In this document: positions 37,108-46,369 of the stretch, in pieces
How positions within the stretch are numbered: position 1 is the stretch's first letter
How the letters are laid out: each line of letters starts with the position of its first letter
Source of the DNA: Tannockella sp964369175
GTDB taxonomy: Bacteria; Bacillota_I; Bacilli_A; Erysipelotrichales; Coprobacillaceae
Direction of reading: 5' to 3'
DNA: 64,000 bases
Assembly (NCBI GenBank): GCA_964369175.1
Contig: CAYJEM010000003.1
Coordinates: 1-64,000 of the forward strand
Notes under the pieces: model-generated
Seen by the model: the letters and a program-made list of their open reading frames with translations, nothing else
Database searches by the model: none
What the model was told of the DNA's origin: nothing
Program-made: the position numbers and the translations under genes

Positions 37108-38098
37108 ATTTAAGCGGTTCAACAATGTGTAGATGGCGATATGCTAGACTAGTAGCAATACGTCCTCTAGGGGTACGTTTAATTAAACCTGTTTGTAGTA
37201 AATATGGCTCATACACATCTTCTAATGTTTGGGGTTCTTCACCAATTGATGCAGCAATGGCTTCAACCCCTACTGGACCACCCTGAAAACGTTCAATGAT
37301 ACCTAGTAAATATTTATGATCAACATCATCAAGACCTAAAGAATCAACTTTTAATCTTTCTAATGCCTCTACTGTACGTTGTTTTGAAATAGTACTATCA
37401 CCATAAAACTGTGCAAAATCACGAACACGTCGAAATAATCTATTAGCGATTCGTGGTGTACCACGAGAACGAATTGCTAGTTCTCTTTTAGCATCATCAT
37501 CCATTTCTACTTGATATACTCTACTCGTACGATCAATAATAGCAGTTAATTCATCTTCTTTATAATATTCTAACTTCGATAATATTCCAAAACGATCACG
37601 TAATGGTGCTGACAGGTCACCTGCTCTCGTTGTTGCCCCAACTAGTGTAAATGGTGGTAAATCAATACGCACAGAACGCGTCGTTGCTTCTTTACCAATG
37701 ACGATATCTACACAATAATCTTCCATAGCTGGGTATAAAATTTCTTCAATGACTTTATTTAAGCGATGAATTTCATCAATGAATAATACATCACCTGGTT
37801 CTAATGCTGTAAGTATTGCAACCAAATCACCAGTTTTTTCAATACTTGGTCCTGTTGTTATCTTAATATTTGAACCCATTTCATTTGCGATGATCATTGA
37901 CATTGTTGTTTTTCCTAGTCCTGGAGGACCATATAATAATACATGGTCTAATGCTTCATCACGGATTTTAGCAGCACCAACGAAAACTTTTAAATTTTCT
38001 TTTAAACTTGTTTGACCAATATATTCATTAAAATCTTGAGGACGAAGTGAACTTTCATCATCTTCAATTGTTACATCTAATACTTCATTTCTAGACAT
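37106..38098 (-). CDS. ruvB: Holliday junction branch migration ATPase RuvB
   Basis: RuvB is the hexameric motor that drives branch migration with RuvA. The 330-residue AAA+ protein has Walker A LLYGPPGLGKTTMS, Walker B D-V-L-F-I-D-E-I-H-R-L, the ATTRAGDLSAPLRDRFG sensor region and the C-terminal winged-helix GIIERFQGGPVGVEAIA. Length is normal. It follows ruvA by nine bases. Confidence 0.98.
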   Translation of the reverse strand: MSRNEVLDVTIEDDESSLRPQDFNEYIGQTSLKENLKVFVGAAKIRDEALDHVLLYGPPGLGKTTMSMIIANEMGSNIKITTGPSIEKTGDLVAILTALEPGDVLFIDEIHRLNKVIEEILYPAMEDYCVDIVIGKEATTRSVRIDLPPFTLVGATTRAGDLSAPLRDRFGILSKLEYYKEDELTAIIDRTSRVYQVEMDDDAKRELAIRSRGTPRIANRLFRRVRDFAQFYGDSTISKQRTVEALERLKVDSLGLDDVDHKYLLGIIERFQGGPVGVEAIAASIGEEPQTLEDVYEPYLLQTGLIKRTPRGRIATSLAYRHLHIVEPLK

Positions 38099-38107
38099 AT
38101 GCTCCTC

Positions 38108-38674
38108 CTACTTTACAAGCATACTTAAGGCTTTTTTTACATAACCATTGGTATCACTCGTCTCACCTTTTAATTTATCTAATACTTTATCAACTTCTAC
38201 TTTACGATATCCTAGAGCTACTAATACTTCACCTGCTTCTTCTAGTTCATCATTTTTCATCATGATTGGCATACTTTGATGACCAGCAAACTTACCTTGT
38301 AAATCCAAAATAATTTGTTGGGCTGCTTTTGGACCAATTCCTGGTATCTTTTTTAGATATGTTACATTCTTATTTTCGATAGCATCAATTATATGATGGA
38401 TGTCACCTACTGCTAGCATACCAATTGCAGTTTTACAACCAATTCCTTTTACTAGAATCAGTTTTAAAAATAACGCTTTTTCTTCTTTAGATGAAAAACC
38501 AAATAAAATATGATCATCTTCCTTTACTTGTAAATGAACATACACTGTTACAACACTGTCCTTTTTAAATGCATATGGGTTACTTACATGGATAACATAC
38601 CCGATATCACGATTATCAACAATTATTGCATCACTAACAATGTCTACTATTTTTCCTTTTATATAACTATACAT
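38108..38674 (-). CDS. ruvA: Holliday junction DNA-binding protein RuvA
   Basis: RuvA binds the four-way junction and loads RuvB. The 188-residue protein has an N-terminal OB fold (M-Y-S-Y-I-K-G-K-I-V), two helix-hairpin-helix motifs (LVKGIGCKTAIGML and LKKIPGIGPKAAQQIILDL), and the C-terminal RuvB-binding helices. It heads the ruvAB operon. Confidence 0.97.
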   Translation of the reverse strand: MYSYIKGKIVDIVSDAIIVDNRDIGYVIHVSNPYAFKKDSVVTVYVHLQVKEDDHILFGFSSKEEKALFLKLILVKGIGCKTAIGMLAVGDIHHIIDAIENKNVTYLKKIPGIGPKAAQQIILDLQGKFAGHQSMPIMMKNDELEEAGEVLVALGYRKVEVDKVLDKLKGETSDTNGYVKKALSMLVK

Positions 38675-38841
38675 ATATACTCCTATCCATAATATTATTT
38701 TACTATTTTCTTATATATTTTATGTCTCAAATTTGTTTCAACGTCACTATTATAACATTATTTTATATTGTGATAAATAGAAATCGATTTGTTTCAATAT
38801 TGTAAATAGTATATAATATATATAAATAAAGGAGACCAGCT

Positions 38842-39315
38842 ATGGAACCATATATGTTAAATAATATTGAGACAATTGACTTTGTATTTAAATCAAAATC
38901 AAAACGTCATATCCTTGATACAATTCATTTTAAAGCATTTGAAATTCATCAATATGCTGTTGATAACATTAAAATAGAAGATGATCAAGTAGTATTATCT
39001 TTTTCAATTACTGATTTTAATAATGGAAACTACATTGAAACTGTTGAGTATGTATGTAATCTAGCGATAACATTAACTACGTATCGTAGAAAAATTAATT
39101 TTACAAACAATAATCGAAGCAACATGAAACATAACACACTCCCTAGCTTTAATTCATTTCAAGCAGTTGCTCTAACACTTAATGCATTTGATGAGTATAA
39201 AAATCGTTTATTTACATTACAAAATAATATTACATGCAAAGATTCAACAATGCGTGGAACATTATATAATGGTCATTCAATTGTATTTGATAATACACTA
39301 TATATAGAAAATTAG
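38842..39315 (+). CDS. Hypothetical protein
   Basis: The 157-residue soluble protein starts M-E-P-Y-M-L-N-N-I-E after a GGAGA-type ribosome site. It is rich in Asn, Thr and aromatic residues, with no signal peptide, membrane segment or recognised motif. It is divergent from ruvA and closed by its own terminator, so it is a single-gene unit. Function unknown. Confidence 0.65.
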   Translation: MEPYMLNNIETIDFVFKSKSKRHILDTIHFKAFEIHQYAVDNIKIEDDQVVLSFSITDFNNGNYIETVEYVCNLAITLTTYRRKINFTNNNRSNMKHNTLPSFNSFQAVALTLNAFDEYKNRLFTLQNNITCKDSTMRGTLYNGHSIVFDNTLYIEN

Positions 39316-39335
39316 ATACTTAGGTATCTTTTTTT
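39314..39335 (+). terminator. Intrinsic terminator
   Basis: AGATAC-TTAG-GTATCT followed by seven T, directly at the stop codon of the hypothetical gene at 38842. Confidence 0.85.
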
Positions 39336-39391
39336 CTAGTATTTTATTTAAATTCGAGTATACTTTAAGTAATTAATTATTGGGGGAACAT

Positions 39392-40735
39392 ATGAATCTA
39401 AAGAAAGATATATCACTTGTTGATGGCGATATTAAAAAAAGTATATTGTACTTTGCAATACCATTAATGCTTGGAAGTTTATTTCAACAACTATATAATA
39501 CAGTTGATAGTATTGTTGTCGGAAATTTTATAGGTGACAATGCCCTTGCAGCAGTTAATTCTAGTGCATCCATCATAAATTTATTAATTAGTTTTTTTAT
39601 GGGTTGTGCCCTTGGGGCAGGTGTTTGCATCTCACAATATTTTGGGGCAAAAAAGGATAAAGAAGTACATGATGTTGTTCATACTACGATGGCACTATCT
39701 ATTGTAGCTAGTATTATTGTTACGATTATTGGGGTAATATGTACTCCATTTATTTTACAAATGGTAAATGTTGCACCTGAAGTTATGGCAAATAGTCAAA
39801 CATATTTAACAATTTATTTTGGTGGTATTACAAGTGTTATTGTATATAATATGGCCAGTGCCATATTACGTTCAGTTGGTGATAGTAAATCACCATTATA
39901 TTATTTAATGGTTGCTAGTATTATAAACATTATTTTGGATTTATTATTTGTGATTGTTTTTGATATGAAAATTGCTGGTGTTGGATATGCTACATTAATT
40001 GCTCAATTTACTAGTGCAATGTTAGTTATTATAAAACTAATTCGCTGTAAAGAAGTATATCGCTTAGAACCAAAGAAAATAAGGTTCCATAAACATGCAT
40101 TACATAAAATAATTAAAATCGGTTTGCCAAGTGCAATTCAAAATACCATTATATCGCTGTCAAATGTTGTTTCTCAAGCAAACATTAATACATATGGAGC
40201 GGTTGCTATGGCTGGAGCTGGATCATATATGCGTATTGAAGGATTTGCAGCAATGCCAATATTTTCTTTTTCAATGGCACTAACAACATTTGTTGGACAA
40301 AATATGGGTGCTAAAAAATATGAAAGAGTAAAAAAAGGTGCAACGATTGGTTTAATTATGAGTTGTATAAGTACCCTTGTCATATCAATATTATTATTCT
40401 TATTTGCTGATGAAATGATATCCATCTTCTCAAGCAATCAAGAAGTAATTAAAGTTGGTAAATTAATGATGCAAACCGTACTTCCAGGATACTTATTACT
40501 AACCGTATCCCATACACTTGCTGGAATACTTAAAGGTGCAGGACTTACCAAAATACCAATGTATGTTATGATTTTATGTTGGTGTATATGTCGCATGCTT
40601 TGGGTTACATTTGCATCAAATACGCTTCATGATATTGTCTATGTCTTTATGGGTTGGCCTCTTACTTGGTTACTTAGCACAATTATTCTAGTAACTTATT
40701 ATCGTAAAAATGATTGGATATCTTATAATATATAA
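39392..40735 (+). CDS. MATE-family efflux transporter
   Basis: This 447-residue membrane protein with about 12 segments shows MATE features: L-M-L-G-S-L-F-Q-Q-L-Y-N-T-V-D-S near residue 28, then IVVGNFIGDNALAAVNSS, and V-A-M-A-G-A-G-S-Y-M in the second half. MATE exporters move drugs or metabolites out using Na+ or H+. Substrate unknown. A GGGGGA site precedes the ATG at 39392; the ORF's earlier TTG is not used. The carbonic anhydrase gene follows without an obvious terminator. Confidence 0.92.
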   Translation: MNLKKDISLVDGDIKKSILYFAIPLMLGSLFQQLYNTVDSIVVGNFIGDNALAAVNSSASIINLLISFFMGCALGAGVCISQYFGAKKDKEVHDVVHTTMALSIVASIIVTIIGVICTPFILQMVNVAPEVMANSQTYLTIYFGGITSVIVYNMASAILRSVGDSKSPLYYLMVASIINIILDLLFVIVFDMKIAGVGYATLIAQFTSAMLVIIKLIRCKEVYRLEPKKIRFHKHALHKIIKIGLPSAIQNTIISLSNVVSQANINTYGAVAMAGAGSYMRIEGFAAMPIFSFSMALTTFVGQNMGAKKYERVKKGATIGLIMSCISTLVISILLFLFADEMISIFSSNQEVIKVGKLMMQTVLPGYLLLTVSHTLAGILKGAGLTKIPMYVMILCWCICRMLWVTFASNTLHDIVYVFMGWPLTWLLSTIILVTYYRKNDWISYNI

Positions 40736-40799
40736 TTATCTTACTAGACAAGTATGTATTAAGTATGGTACAGTTGTAAAAATACATTTAAAGGAGTAT

Positions 40800-41009
40800 A
40801 TATTTTGAAAAAGAATCCCCAAAAAAGAAGATTGTTTAATGAAATGCAATCTCCNNNNNNNNNNNNNNNNNNNNNNNNNNNNNNNNNNNNNNNNNNNNNN
40901 NNNNNNNNNNNNNNNNNNNNNNNNNNNNNNNNNNNNNNNNNNNNNNNNNNNNNNATATTTTGAAAAAGAATCCCCAAAAAAGAAGATTGTTTAATGAAAT
41001 GCAATCTCC
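40800..41009. other. Assembly gap (100 N) with identical 55-base flanks
   Basis: The 55 bases before the Ns (40800-40854) are identical to the 55 bases after (40955-41009). Equal overlaps of a fixed length at contig ends are typical of an unmerged k-mer overlap, so the true sequence probably has one copy and no gap. Merging the copies places an AAAGGAG site (40790-40796) nine bases before the TTG start of the carbonic anhydrase gene. Confidence 0.9.
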
Positions 41010-41556
41010 CGATGATGTTTTACATTACATATTAGATGGGAATCAATTATTTTTACATAGCGATCATAATTCAGGAGATGTTTCTTCTCTACGTAGAGAA
41101 AAAACAACAATTGAAGGACAACACCCGTATGCTGTAATTATTTGTTGCTCTGATTCAAGAATGTCACCTGAACATATCTTCATGGCTGGAATTGGTGAAC
41201 TATTCGTAATCCGTAATGCCGGAAATGTCATTAGTGATATTGAACTTGCAAGTATTCAATTTGCTGTTGATATTCTAAAAGCTAAGCTTGTAATGGTACT
41301 TGGACATACAAATTGTGGTGCAATTAATGCTTCTCTAGAAGATTGTACCATTGGTAAGTTTGAAAGTATTACAAAACACATAAAAAAAAGCTTAACAGGT
41401 AATGAAGACGCTAAGCTAGCGGAAATTAAAAATGTTATTTATGGTGTAGAAACATGTATGCAAGATCCAATTCTTGAAAATGCTACCAAAAACAATGATG
41501 TAAAAATTGTTGGGGCAATGTATGATACATATACCGGTAAAGTTACGTTACTATAA
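40960..41556 (+). CDS. Beta-class carbonic anhydrase
   Basis: The enzyme interconverts CO2 and bicarbonate in the cytoplasm. The 198-residue protein has the zinc and catalytic motif C63-S-D65-S-R67 and H116-T-N-C119, typical of beta carbonic anhydrases. The start is TTG: its ribosome site AAAGGAG lies before the copy of this start at 40805, left of the artificial gap, and would be adjacent once the duplicate flanks are merged. It could be co-transcribed with the MATE gene. Bicarbonate supply for biosynthesis is the usual role. Confidence 0.9.
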   Translation: MKKNPQKRRLFNEMQSPDDVLHYILDGNQLFLHSDHNSGDVSSLRREKTTIEGQHPYAVIICCSDSRMSPEHIFMAGIGELFVIRNAGNVISDIELASIQFAVDILKAKLVMVLGHTNCGAINASLEDCTIGKFESITKHIKKSLTGNEDAKLAEIKNVIYGVETCMQDPILENATKNNDVKIVGAMYDTYTGKVTLL

Positions 41557-41577
41557 CACTTCTTAAGAGGTGTTTTT
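41555..41577 (+). terminator. Intrinsic terminator after carbonic anhydrase gene
   Basis: AACACTTC-TTAA-GAGGTGTT followed by T-rich sequence, immediately after the carbonic anhydrase stop. Confidence 0.8.
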
Positions 41578-41588
41578 ATTTTATAAAC

Positions 41589-41614
41589 AAAAAGAATAGT
41601 TTTAAACTATCCTT
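41589..41614 (-). terminator. Terminator, left copy of the cassette-flanking repeat
   Basis: On the minus strand GGATAGTTT pairs with its near-complement before a T-run. The same hairpin, identical over 26 bases, follows the small membrane gene at 49050-49075. It ends the LytTR operon. Confidence 0.75.
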
Positions 41615-41678
41615 CGTCTAATATTTGATTTATTGATGAAAATATAACATGTGTCATTTGAATTGCTCTGTTCAATGT
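41607..41678 (-). pseudogene. Truncated duplicate of the 3' end of the gene at 49074
   Basis: The minus strand reads T-L-N-R-A-I-Q-M-T-H-V-I-F-S-S-I-N-Q-I-L before D-E-G and a stop. The intact gene at 49074 ends T-L-D-E-P-I-Q-K-T-H-D-I-F-S-S-I-N-Q-T-M. Similarity begins next to the LytTR stop and continues into the shared terminator. No start codon or ribosome site is present, so it is a remnant. It marks the left border of the 41.7-49 kb block. Confidence 0.8.
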
Positions 41679-41679
41679 T

Positions 41680-42372
41680 CTACATATACAAAAACATATT
41701 ACATTGATATCTATATTTAAAGTCTTTTATAAACTTTTTAGAAATAGAAATGGCATCACCAGTAGAAAGAAGTACATTCCCATTGTCCATCCCTTCGACA
41801 TAGTTTAAGTTAATTGCATATGATCGGTGTGTTTTCATGATTTTTTTTGAACCTATAAACTCCAGAAGTTTAACTAAATTTATACTATAAATATACTTCT
41901 TTTTGCGTGTATGCAGTGTACAGTATCCTTTATTAACAGAAATATATATTATGTCATTTACTCCTATGTAATCACCTACAATATATACAATTTCTGAATC
42001 AATATATTTTTTGATTATCTTTGACAAAGTTGCAGGGAGTTCATGTTTCAGTTCTTGCTTAGGAATATATGCATGCACATTTTTGCCAAATAATTTTATC
42101 ATGTGGTGATCATGATTACTTACAAATACAATATTTCCACCATTCCCCCTATTTTCGATATATTCCTTTAAATCAATTCCTGATACGCATGGCATTTCTA
42201 TATCAAGTAGATAAATATTGTAATCAACATCTGTATTCTTTACCTCTTCTCCATTTAAAAACGTATCAACTTGATAATCATATGTATCATTTTTCATAAA
42301 GTACTCTTCAAGAATTTTAACAATGAATTTAATGTATATTTCTTCATCATCACAAATCGCAATTTTAATCAT
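41680..42372 (-). CDS. LytTR-family response regulator (AgrA-like)
   Basis: The 230-residue protein has a receiver domain with acidic pair D8-D9, phospho-acceptor D57 in L-L-D-I-E-M-P, and K in I-P-K-Q, then a LytTR DNA-binding domain (K-T-H-R-S-Y-A-I-N-L-N-Y-V). LytTR regulators bind direct repeats near -35 boxes and often control peptide, bacteriocin or virulence genes. No histidine kinase is adjacent, so its signal is unknown. It lies 36 bases after the permease-lipoprotein fusion, as the last gene of the operon. Confidence 0.88.
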   Translation of the reverse strand: MIKIAICDDEEIYIKFIVKILEEYFMKNDTYDYQVDTFLNGEEVKNTDVDYNIYLLDIEMPCVSGIDLKEYIENRGNGGNIVFVSNHDHHMIKLFGKNVHAYIPKQELKHELPATLSKIIKKYIDSEIVYIVGDYIGVNDIIYISVNKGYCTLHTRKKKYIYSINLVKLLEFIGSKKIMKTHRSYAINLNYVEGMDNGNVLLSTGDAISISKKFIKDFKYRYQCNMFLYM

Positions 42373-42407
42373 TTTTTCCTCACCCTTCTAACATGAAATT
42401 ATAATGA

Positions 42408-44405
42408 CTATGATTCAATTAACAAAGCTAAGTCAATAACTTGGTGATAATCATAATAAAATTCAGAATTCTCTAGTCTTGAATTATTTGCTACAAAAAC
42501 AATTCCTGAATCTGACAATGAAATATCATATATTTTATAATCTAGTAACATTGATTCGATTTCATGAGTCGTTAAATTTTGTTTATACATACCATTACTA
42601 TCTAAGGAAACATAGTATAGAAAACCATCATAAACATCAAAGCCATTGACTGATTTTTCTACAAGTAATTTTTCTTCCTTAGTAATCGTATCAAAACTAT
42701 ATACCAATCCATCTCTAAAAGATGAAAAGTATATTGTATCATTTTCAATATATACTGTATTTACTAAATAATCAAAAACCTTACTTTTTTCATTTGTTTT
42801 AGTATCATATGTATATAGTTGATTTGTAGTATCTTTATAATATATTTTAGAATCTATTGTTGTAATAAAATAAGCTCCAACATCTAATACCTCTTTACTA
42901 CTGCCATCATTATTTATCATCTCAACTCGATTTGGATAACAAACATATAAATTTGTTGATGTTTTGTAAATTTGAGTAATACTGTTCATTATATTAGGTG
43001 TAAATACTTTTGTAACTGGATCAATAAGAGAATAATTCTTTGAATAAATAATTTGTTGTTCAAAGGTATCTAGATTTAATTCGACAATATTTTGATAGCC
43101 ATCTTCTGTATATGTGTAATAAAGCAAATTATGAAAAATATATTTATTTTCAATAGATAAAATATTTTTTAATACATCTCTATTTATATGATACATTTTA
43201 TTATTACTTTTACCATAGAAATGATTTGAAAGAATAATATAGTCATCATTGTAGTGAAAAGTGTCATTTTTATAATTTATAGCACTGTCAACATTTGTAT
43301 ATTGTATTTGGTTACATCCAGTAAGTATAAACATACAAAGTATACCTATCGCTGCTTTATACATCTTTTTACTTGGAACAAATATATACATTATTACTGC
43401 AACAACACTTGCTACTAATAGCACGATATATGTTTCTAAAGGTAAAAAATGAACTGGTGGTGTAACATCACTACCACTAACAAAATAATATATAGGATTA
43501 AAAAATCCGATTGGTAAAATCCAGTATAAAAACTTTTGAGTTGTAAGCAATAATGGTAATATATAAATACTAATAAACATAAACAATAATTTTATCGTAT
43601 CTATTTTAAAACGAATGTATACAAGAAAAGCCGTACTTATAAGTATTATACATGCAATGCATTGCATTACAAATTGTACTGCCATACAACCTATAATTGA
43701 CATTGAATACGTTGAGTTATTAAAGAACGTAGTACTACTCATTGTTGCAAATAATTCATGAAAGTAATGCATGTCAAATAATGTTATTAGATTTATGATA
43801 TATACTACAAACAATGTAGTTATTGAAATAGAAATGAGTACATGCATTTTTACTCTCATCAATTTTTGTTTTCCTACAACCGTTGTTTGTAATAACGATA
43901 GCGTTTCTGTTTCAAAATGCAATGACATAGCACATAAGATAATAATAACTATGATAAATAAATACGGTATATCACGGTTAAGGTATTGTATCATATTATC
44001 ATTATTAATAAACTGACGATTTACATCTTCACTTACATAATTCAAGTAGTTATTTGTTTTTGTATACACATCACTTTTTTCAAGATATGTTTCTTCAATT
44101 GTTATTGATTGAATATATTCTTCATCAGATAAATTGTTTGAAAAATATTGTTCTTGTAACTGTATTATATTTGCTTGTGCATTTTGTACGTGTTGACCTT
44201 CTTCATTGAAAAGAGCTCGCTTTTGATCATCTAATTTCCCATGTAATTGATTATAATATTCTTGATTTACTACCATTTGATTTTCAGTATAATACGATAC
44301 AGGACTACTCATCATGTTTGAAAATATTACTTGTACTAGTAGTGCAATGATTAGTAAAATTCCTTTTGAATTAAAAAGGACTTTTTTGTATTCTGCTTTA
44401 TACAT
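42408..44405 (-). CDS. ABC-2-like permease fused to a lipoprotein-like propeller domain
   Basis: The 665-residue protein has an N-terminal membrane segment, a large outer loop and five or six further segments up to about residue 342, as in ABC-2 permeases. It then has K-K-M-Y-K-A-A-I-G-I-L-C-M-F-I-L-T-G-C (Cys364), exactly the layout of a lipoprotein signal peptide. A C-terminal propeller-like half of about 300 residues with repeated Y-Y-x-S/D-x-x-G blades follows. It looks like a permease and a lipoprotein gene joined by loss of a stop. The ATG at 44405 overlaps the end of the preceding permease; the GTG four codons earlier is less likely. Confidence 0.7.
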   Translation of the reverse strand: MYKAEYKKVLFNSKGILLIIALLVQVIFSNMMSSPVSYYTENQMVVNQEYYNQLHGKLDDQKRALFNEEGQHVQNAQANIIQLQEQYFSNNLSDEEYIQSITIEETYLEKSDVYTKTNNYLNYVSEDVNRQFINNDNMIQYLNRDIPYLFIIVIIILCAMSLHFETETLSLLQTTVVGKQKLMRVKMHVLISISITTLFVVYIINLITLFDMHYFHELFATMSSTTFFNNSTYSMSIIGCMAVQFVMQCIACIILISTAFLVYIRFKIDTIKLLFMFISIYILPLLLTTQKFLYWILPIGFFNPIYYFVSGSDVTPPVHFLPLETYIVLLVASVVAVIMYIFVPSKKMYKAAIGILCMFILTGCNQIQYTNVDSAINYKNDTFHYNDDYIILSNHFYGKSNNKMYHINRDVLKNILSIENKYIFHNLLYYTYTEDGYQNIVELNLDTFEQQIIYSKNYSLIDPVTKVFTPNIMNSITQIYKTSTNLYVCYPNRVEMINNDGSSKEVLDVGAYFITTIDSKIYYKDTTNQLYTYDTKTNEKSKVFDYLVNTVYIENDTIYFSSFRDGLVYSFDTITKEEKLLVEKSVNGFDVYDGFLYYVSLDSNGMYKQNLTTHEIESMLLDYKIYDISLSDSGIVFVANNSRLENSEFYYDYHQVIDLALLIES

Positions 44406-45516
44406 ATCTTCTTTCACCTACTTTCTTTGATATAAATATAGATAAAATAAAAATAAGTGATATAACAAGTATTACTATATACAATGTTGGAATATAAAAT
44501 TCATTAACCCTTACAAATTCAAAACCAATCATTATATTTGGTATATAAAATATATTTGAGATAAATGGTAGTAAATTCAACCATAACATAATACCTATAA
44601 AAATAGTTATCAAAAATGTAAAAAAGAAGTTCTTTGATATCTTAATAATAAGTACAATTATTGATGAAAAAGCTACAATACCAATAACTTTTAAAAGAAT
44701 ATTTAGTATGATGTAACTTAATATGTTCATCGTAAAGTATGAATTAAAATAATTAGACATACTATATATTGGATTCGATAAACCATCAAAATGTAATAAA
44801 AAATCATGTATTACATAATCACTTGTAAAAAATATTGCCGCTATAAAAAGCATTGTAACTATATAAAGAAAAATACTTATAATATTAATCTTCTTTTTCC
44901 CTAATGGTGTACTTTTAATAATTGCTTCCATATTTGTATTTTGATTATAAAACAAATACTGTACACCGATAAATACACATAATACAATTACCAATAATAG
45001 TGAAATATTATAATTAAAATAGTTATCAAAATACTTTGTACTATAATAAGATGTTATTCCTCGATTTTCTAATCGTTCTAGTAGTAAATTGTTGTATGAA
45101 TCATTATATTCATTTAATTCAATATTTTCATTTACTATAGTTATCATATTATCAATTGTTGATTGATAAGTGTACATTCTTTCATAGTCATTTAATAATT
45201 CTTCAAATACATGCATATCACCATATGTATACCCTGTATATGTACTTGGATCCATTTGTGGATTACTTTCATTGTTATTTGATAATTCTAATTGTAATCG
45301 ATGATAATTTTCATTTAAAAAATCAACACTATCTTGATTAAATCTACCATCTATTTGCATGGCAATTTGTTGATATCCTTGATCATATTGATAGCTTGAA
45401 GAAGTAAGCGTTGAAAAAGTAATAATACTTATATTTACTATAAAAAACAGTAAACAAATTAGTAAAGTTTTTTTATCAAGAATCTTTTTAAACTCATAAC
45501 GTAGTAATGTTTTCAT
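44398..45516 (-). CDS. ABC transporter permease (ABC-2 type)
   Basis: The 372-residue membrane protein has an N-terminal segment after M-K-T-L-L-R-Y-E-F-K-K, a long extracytoplasmic loop of about 140 residues, and five or more C-terminal segments. The layout suits ABC-2 permeases. GGAAG precedes the ATG at 45516, which overlaps the end of the ATPase gene by 23 bases; the 12 upstream codons are not used. It lies between the ATPase and the permease-lipoprotein fusion. Exported substrate unknown. Confidence 0.75.
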   Translation of the reverse strand: MKTLLRYEFKKILDKKTLLICLLFFIVNISIITFSTLTSSSYQYDQGYQQIAMQIDGRFNQDSVDFLNENYHRLQLELSNNNESNPQMDPSTYTGYTYGDMHVFEELLNDYERMYTYQSTIDNMITIVNENIELNEYNDSYNNLLLERLENRGITSYYSTKYFDNYFNYNISLLLVIVLCVFIGVQYLFYNQNTNMEAIIKSTPLGKKKINIISIFLYIVTMLFIAAIFFTSDYVIHDFLLHFDGLSNPIYSMSNYFNSYFTMNILSYIILNILLKVIGIVAFSSIIVLIIKISKNFFFTFLITIFIGIMLWLNLLPFISNIFYIPNIMIGFEFVRVNEFYIPTLYIVILVISLIFILSIFISKKVGERRYV

Positions 45517-46369
45517 CACTACTTCCAAAATAATACATATAAATATCTTCAATATTTGCAGGTATTACTTTTCCAATTGGTTCCTTTGATATAATTTTTA
45601 ATGTATAGTCATCTATGTTTTCTTTAATATGAATGACTTGATAAGTGTTTAAATAAGTTTGTAAAGTTTCTTGATTAACTGTTACTTCTTGAATAGTATT
45701 TCCTATTTCGCTAAGAATTTCTTCTTGACTTCCCATTTTCATTATTGAACCATCGTTTAATAAAATGATTTTGTTTGCGATATACTCAATATCCGAAATA
45801 ATATGAGATGAAAATATAATAATCTTTTCCTTTGATAATTTAGAAATAATGTTTCTAAAACGAATACGCTCTTTTGGGTCAAGTCCAGCAGTTGGTTCAT
45901 CAAGGATTAATAATTCAGGATCATTTATTAATGCTTGTCCAATTCCAAGTCTTTGCTTCATTCCACCAGAAAATGCTTTAATTTTTGTGTTACGTTCATC
46001 TTTTAGGTTCACCATTTCTAATAACTCATTGACGCGATAATTTATCTTATGTTTTTCAATACCTTTTAATATACACATATACGATAAAAACTCATACGCA
46101 CTAAAAGTTGGATAAAAAGTCGGATATTGTGGTAAATAGCCAACCTTTTTTACGAATTCATCACTACTAATAGTATATTTGCCATCATCAACTGTAATTG
46201 AACCACTTGTATAATCTAATAAAGAAAGCAATATATGGATAAGTGTTGTTTTTCCTACTCCATTAGGTCCAATTAAACCGTATACCCCGTTTTCTAAAGT
46301 CATATTGATTCCTTTTAGAACATGCTTCTTTCCATAATATTTATGTAAATCATTTATGTTTATTTTCAT
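45494..46369 (-). CDS. ABC transporter ATP-binding protein
   Basis: The 291-residue ATPase has Walker A G-P-N-G-V-G-K-T-T-L, the ABC signature FSGGMKQRLGIGQAL, Walker B LLILDEPTAGLDP and the H-loop F-S-S-H-I-I. It is of the CcmA/BcrA/DrrA type, which powers two-permease exporters and antibiotic or bacteriocin resistance pumps. Its start overlaps the lipoprotein end by four bases. It energises the two permeases that follow. Confidence 0.93.
   Translation of the reverse strand: MKININDLHKYYGKKHVLKGINMTLENGVYGLIGPNGVGKTTLIHILLSLLDYTSGSITVDDGKYTISSDEFVKKVGYLPQYPTFYPTFSAYEFLSYMCILKGIEKHKINYRVNELLEMVNLKDERNTKIKAFSGGMKQRLGIGQALINDPELLILDEPTAGLDPKERIRFRNIISKLSKEKIIIFSSHIISDIEYIANKIILLNDGSIMKMGSQEEILSEIGNTIQEVTVNQETLQTYLNTYQVIHIKENIDDYTLKIISKEPIGKVIPANIEDIYMYYFGSSDENITTL

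Noticed and set aside
40759..41004. 81-codon minus-strand frame across the second gap
   Set aside because: It is an inverted reading of the duplicated contig ends joined by Ns.
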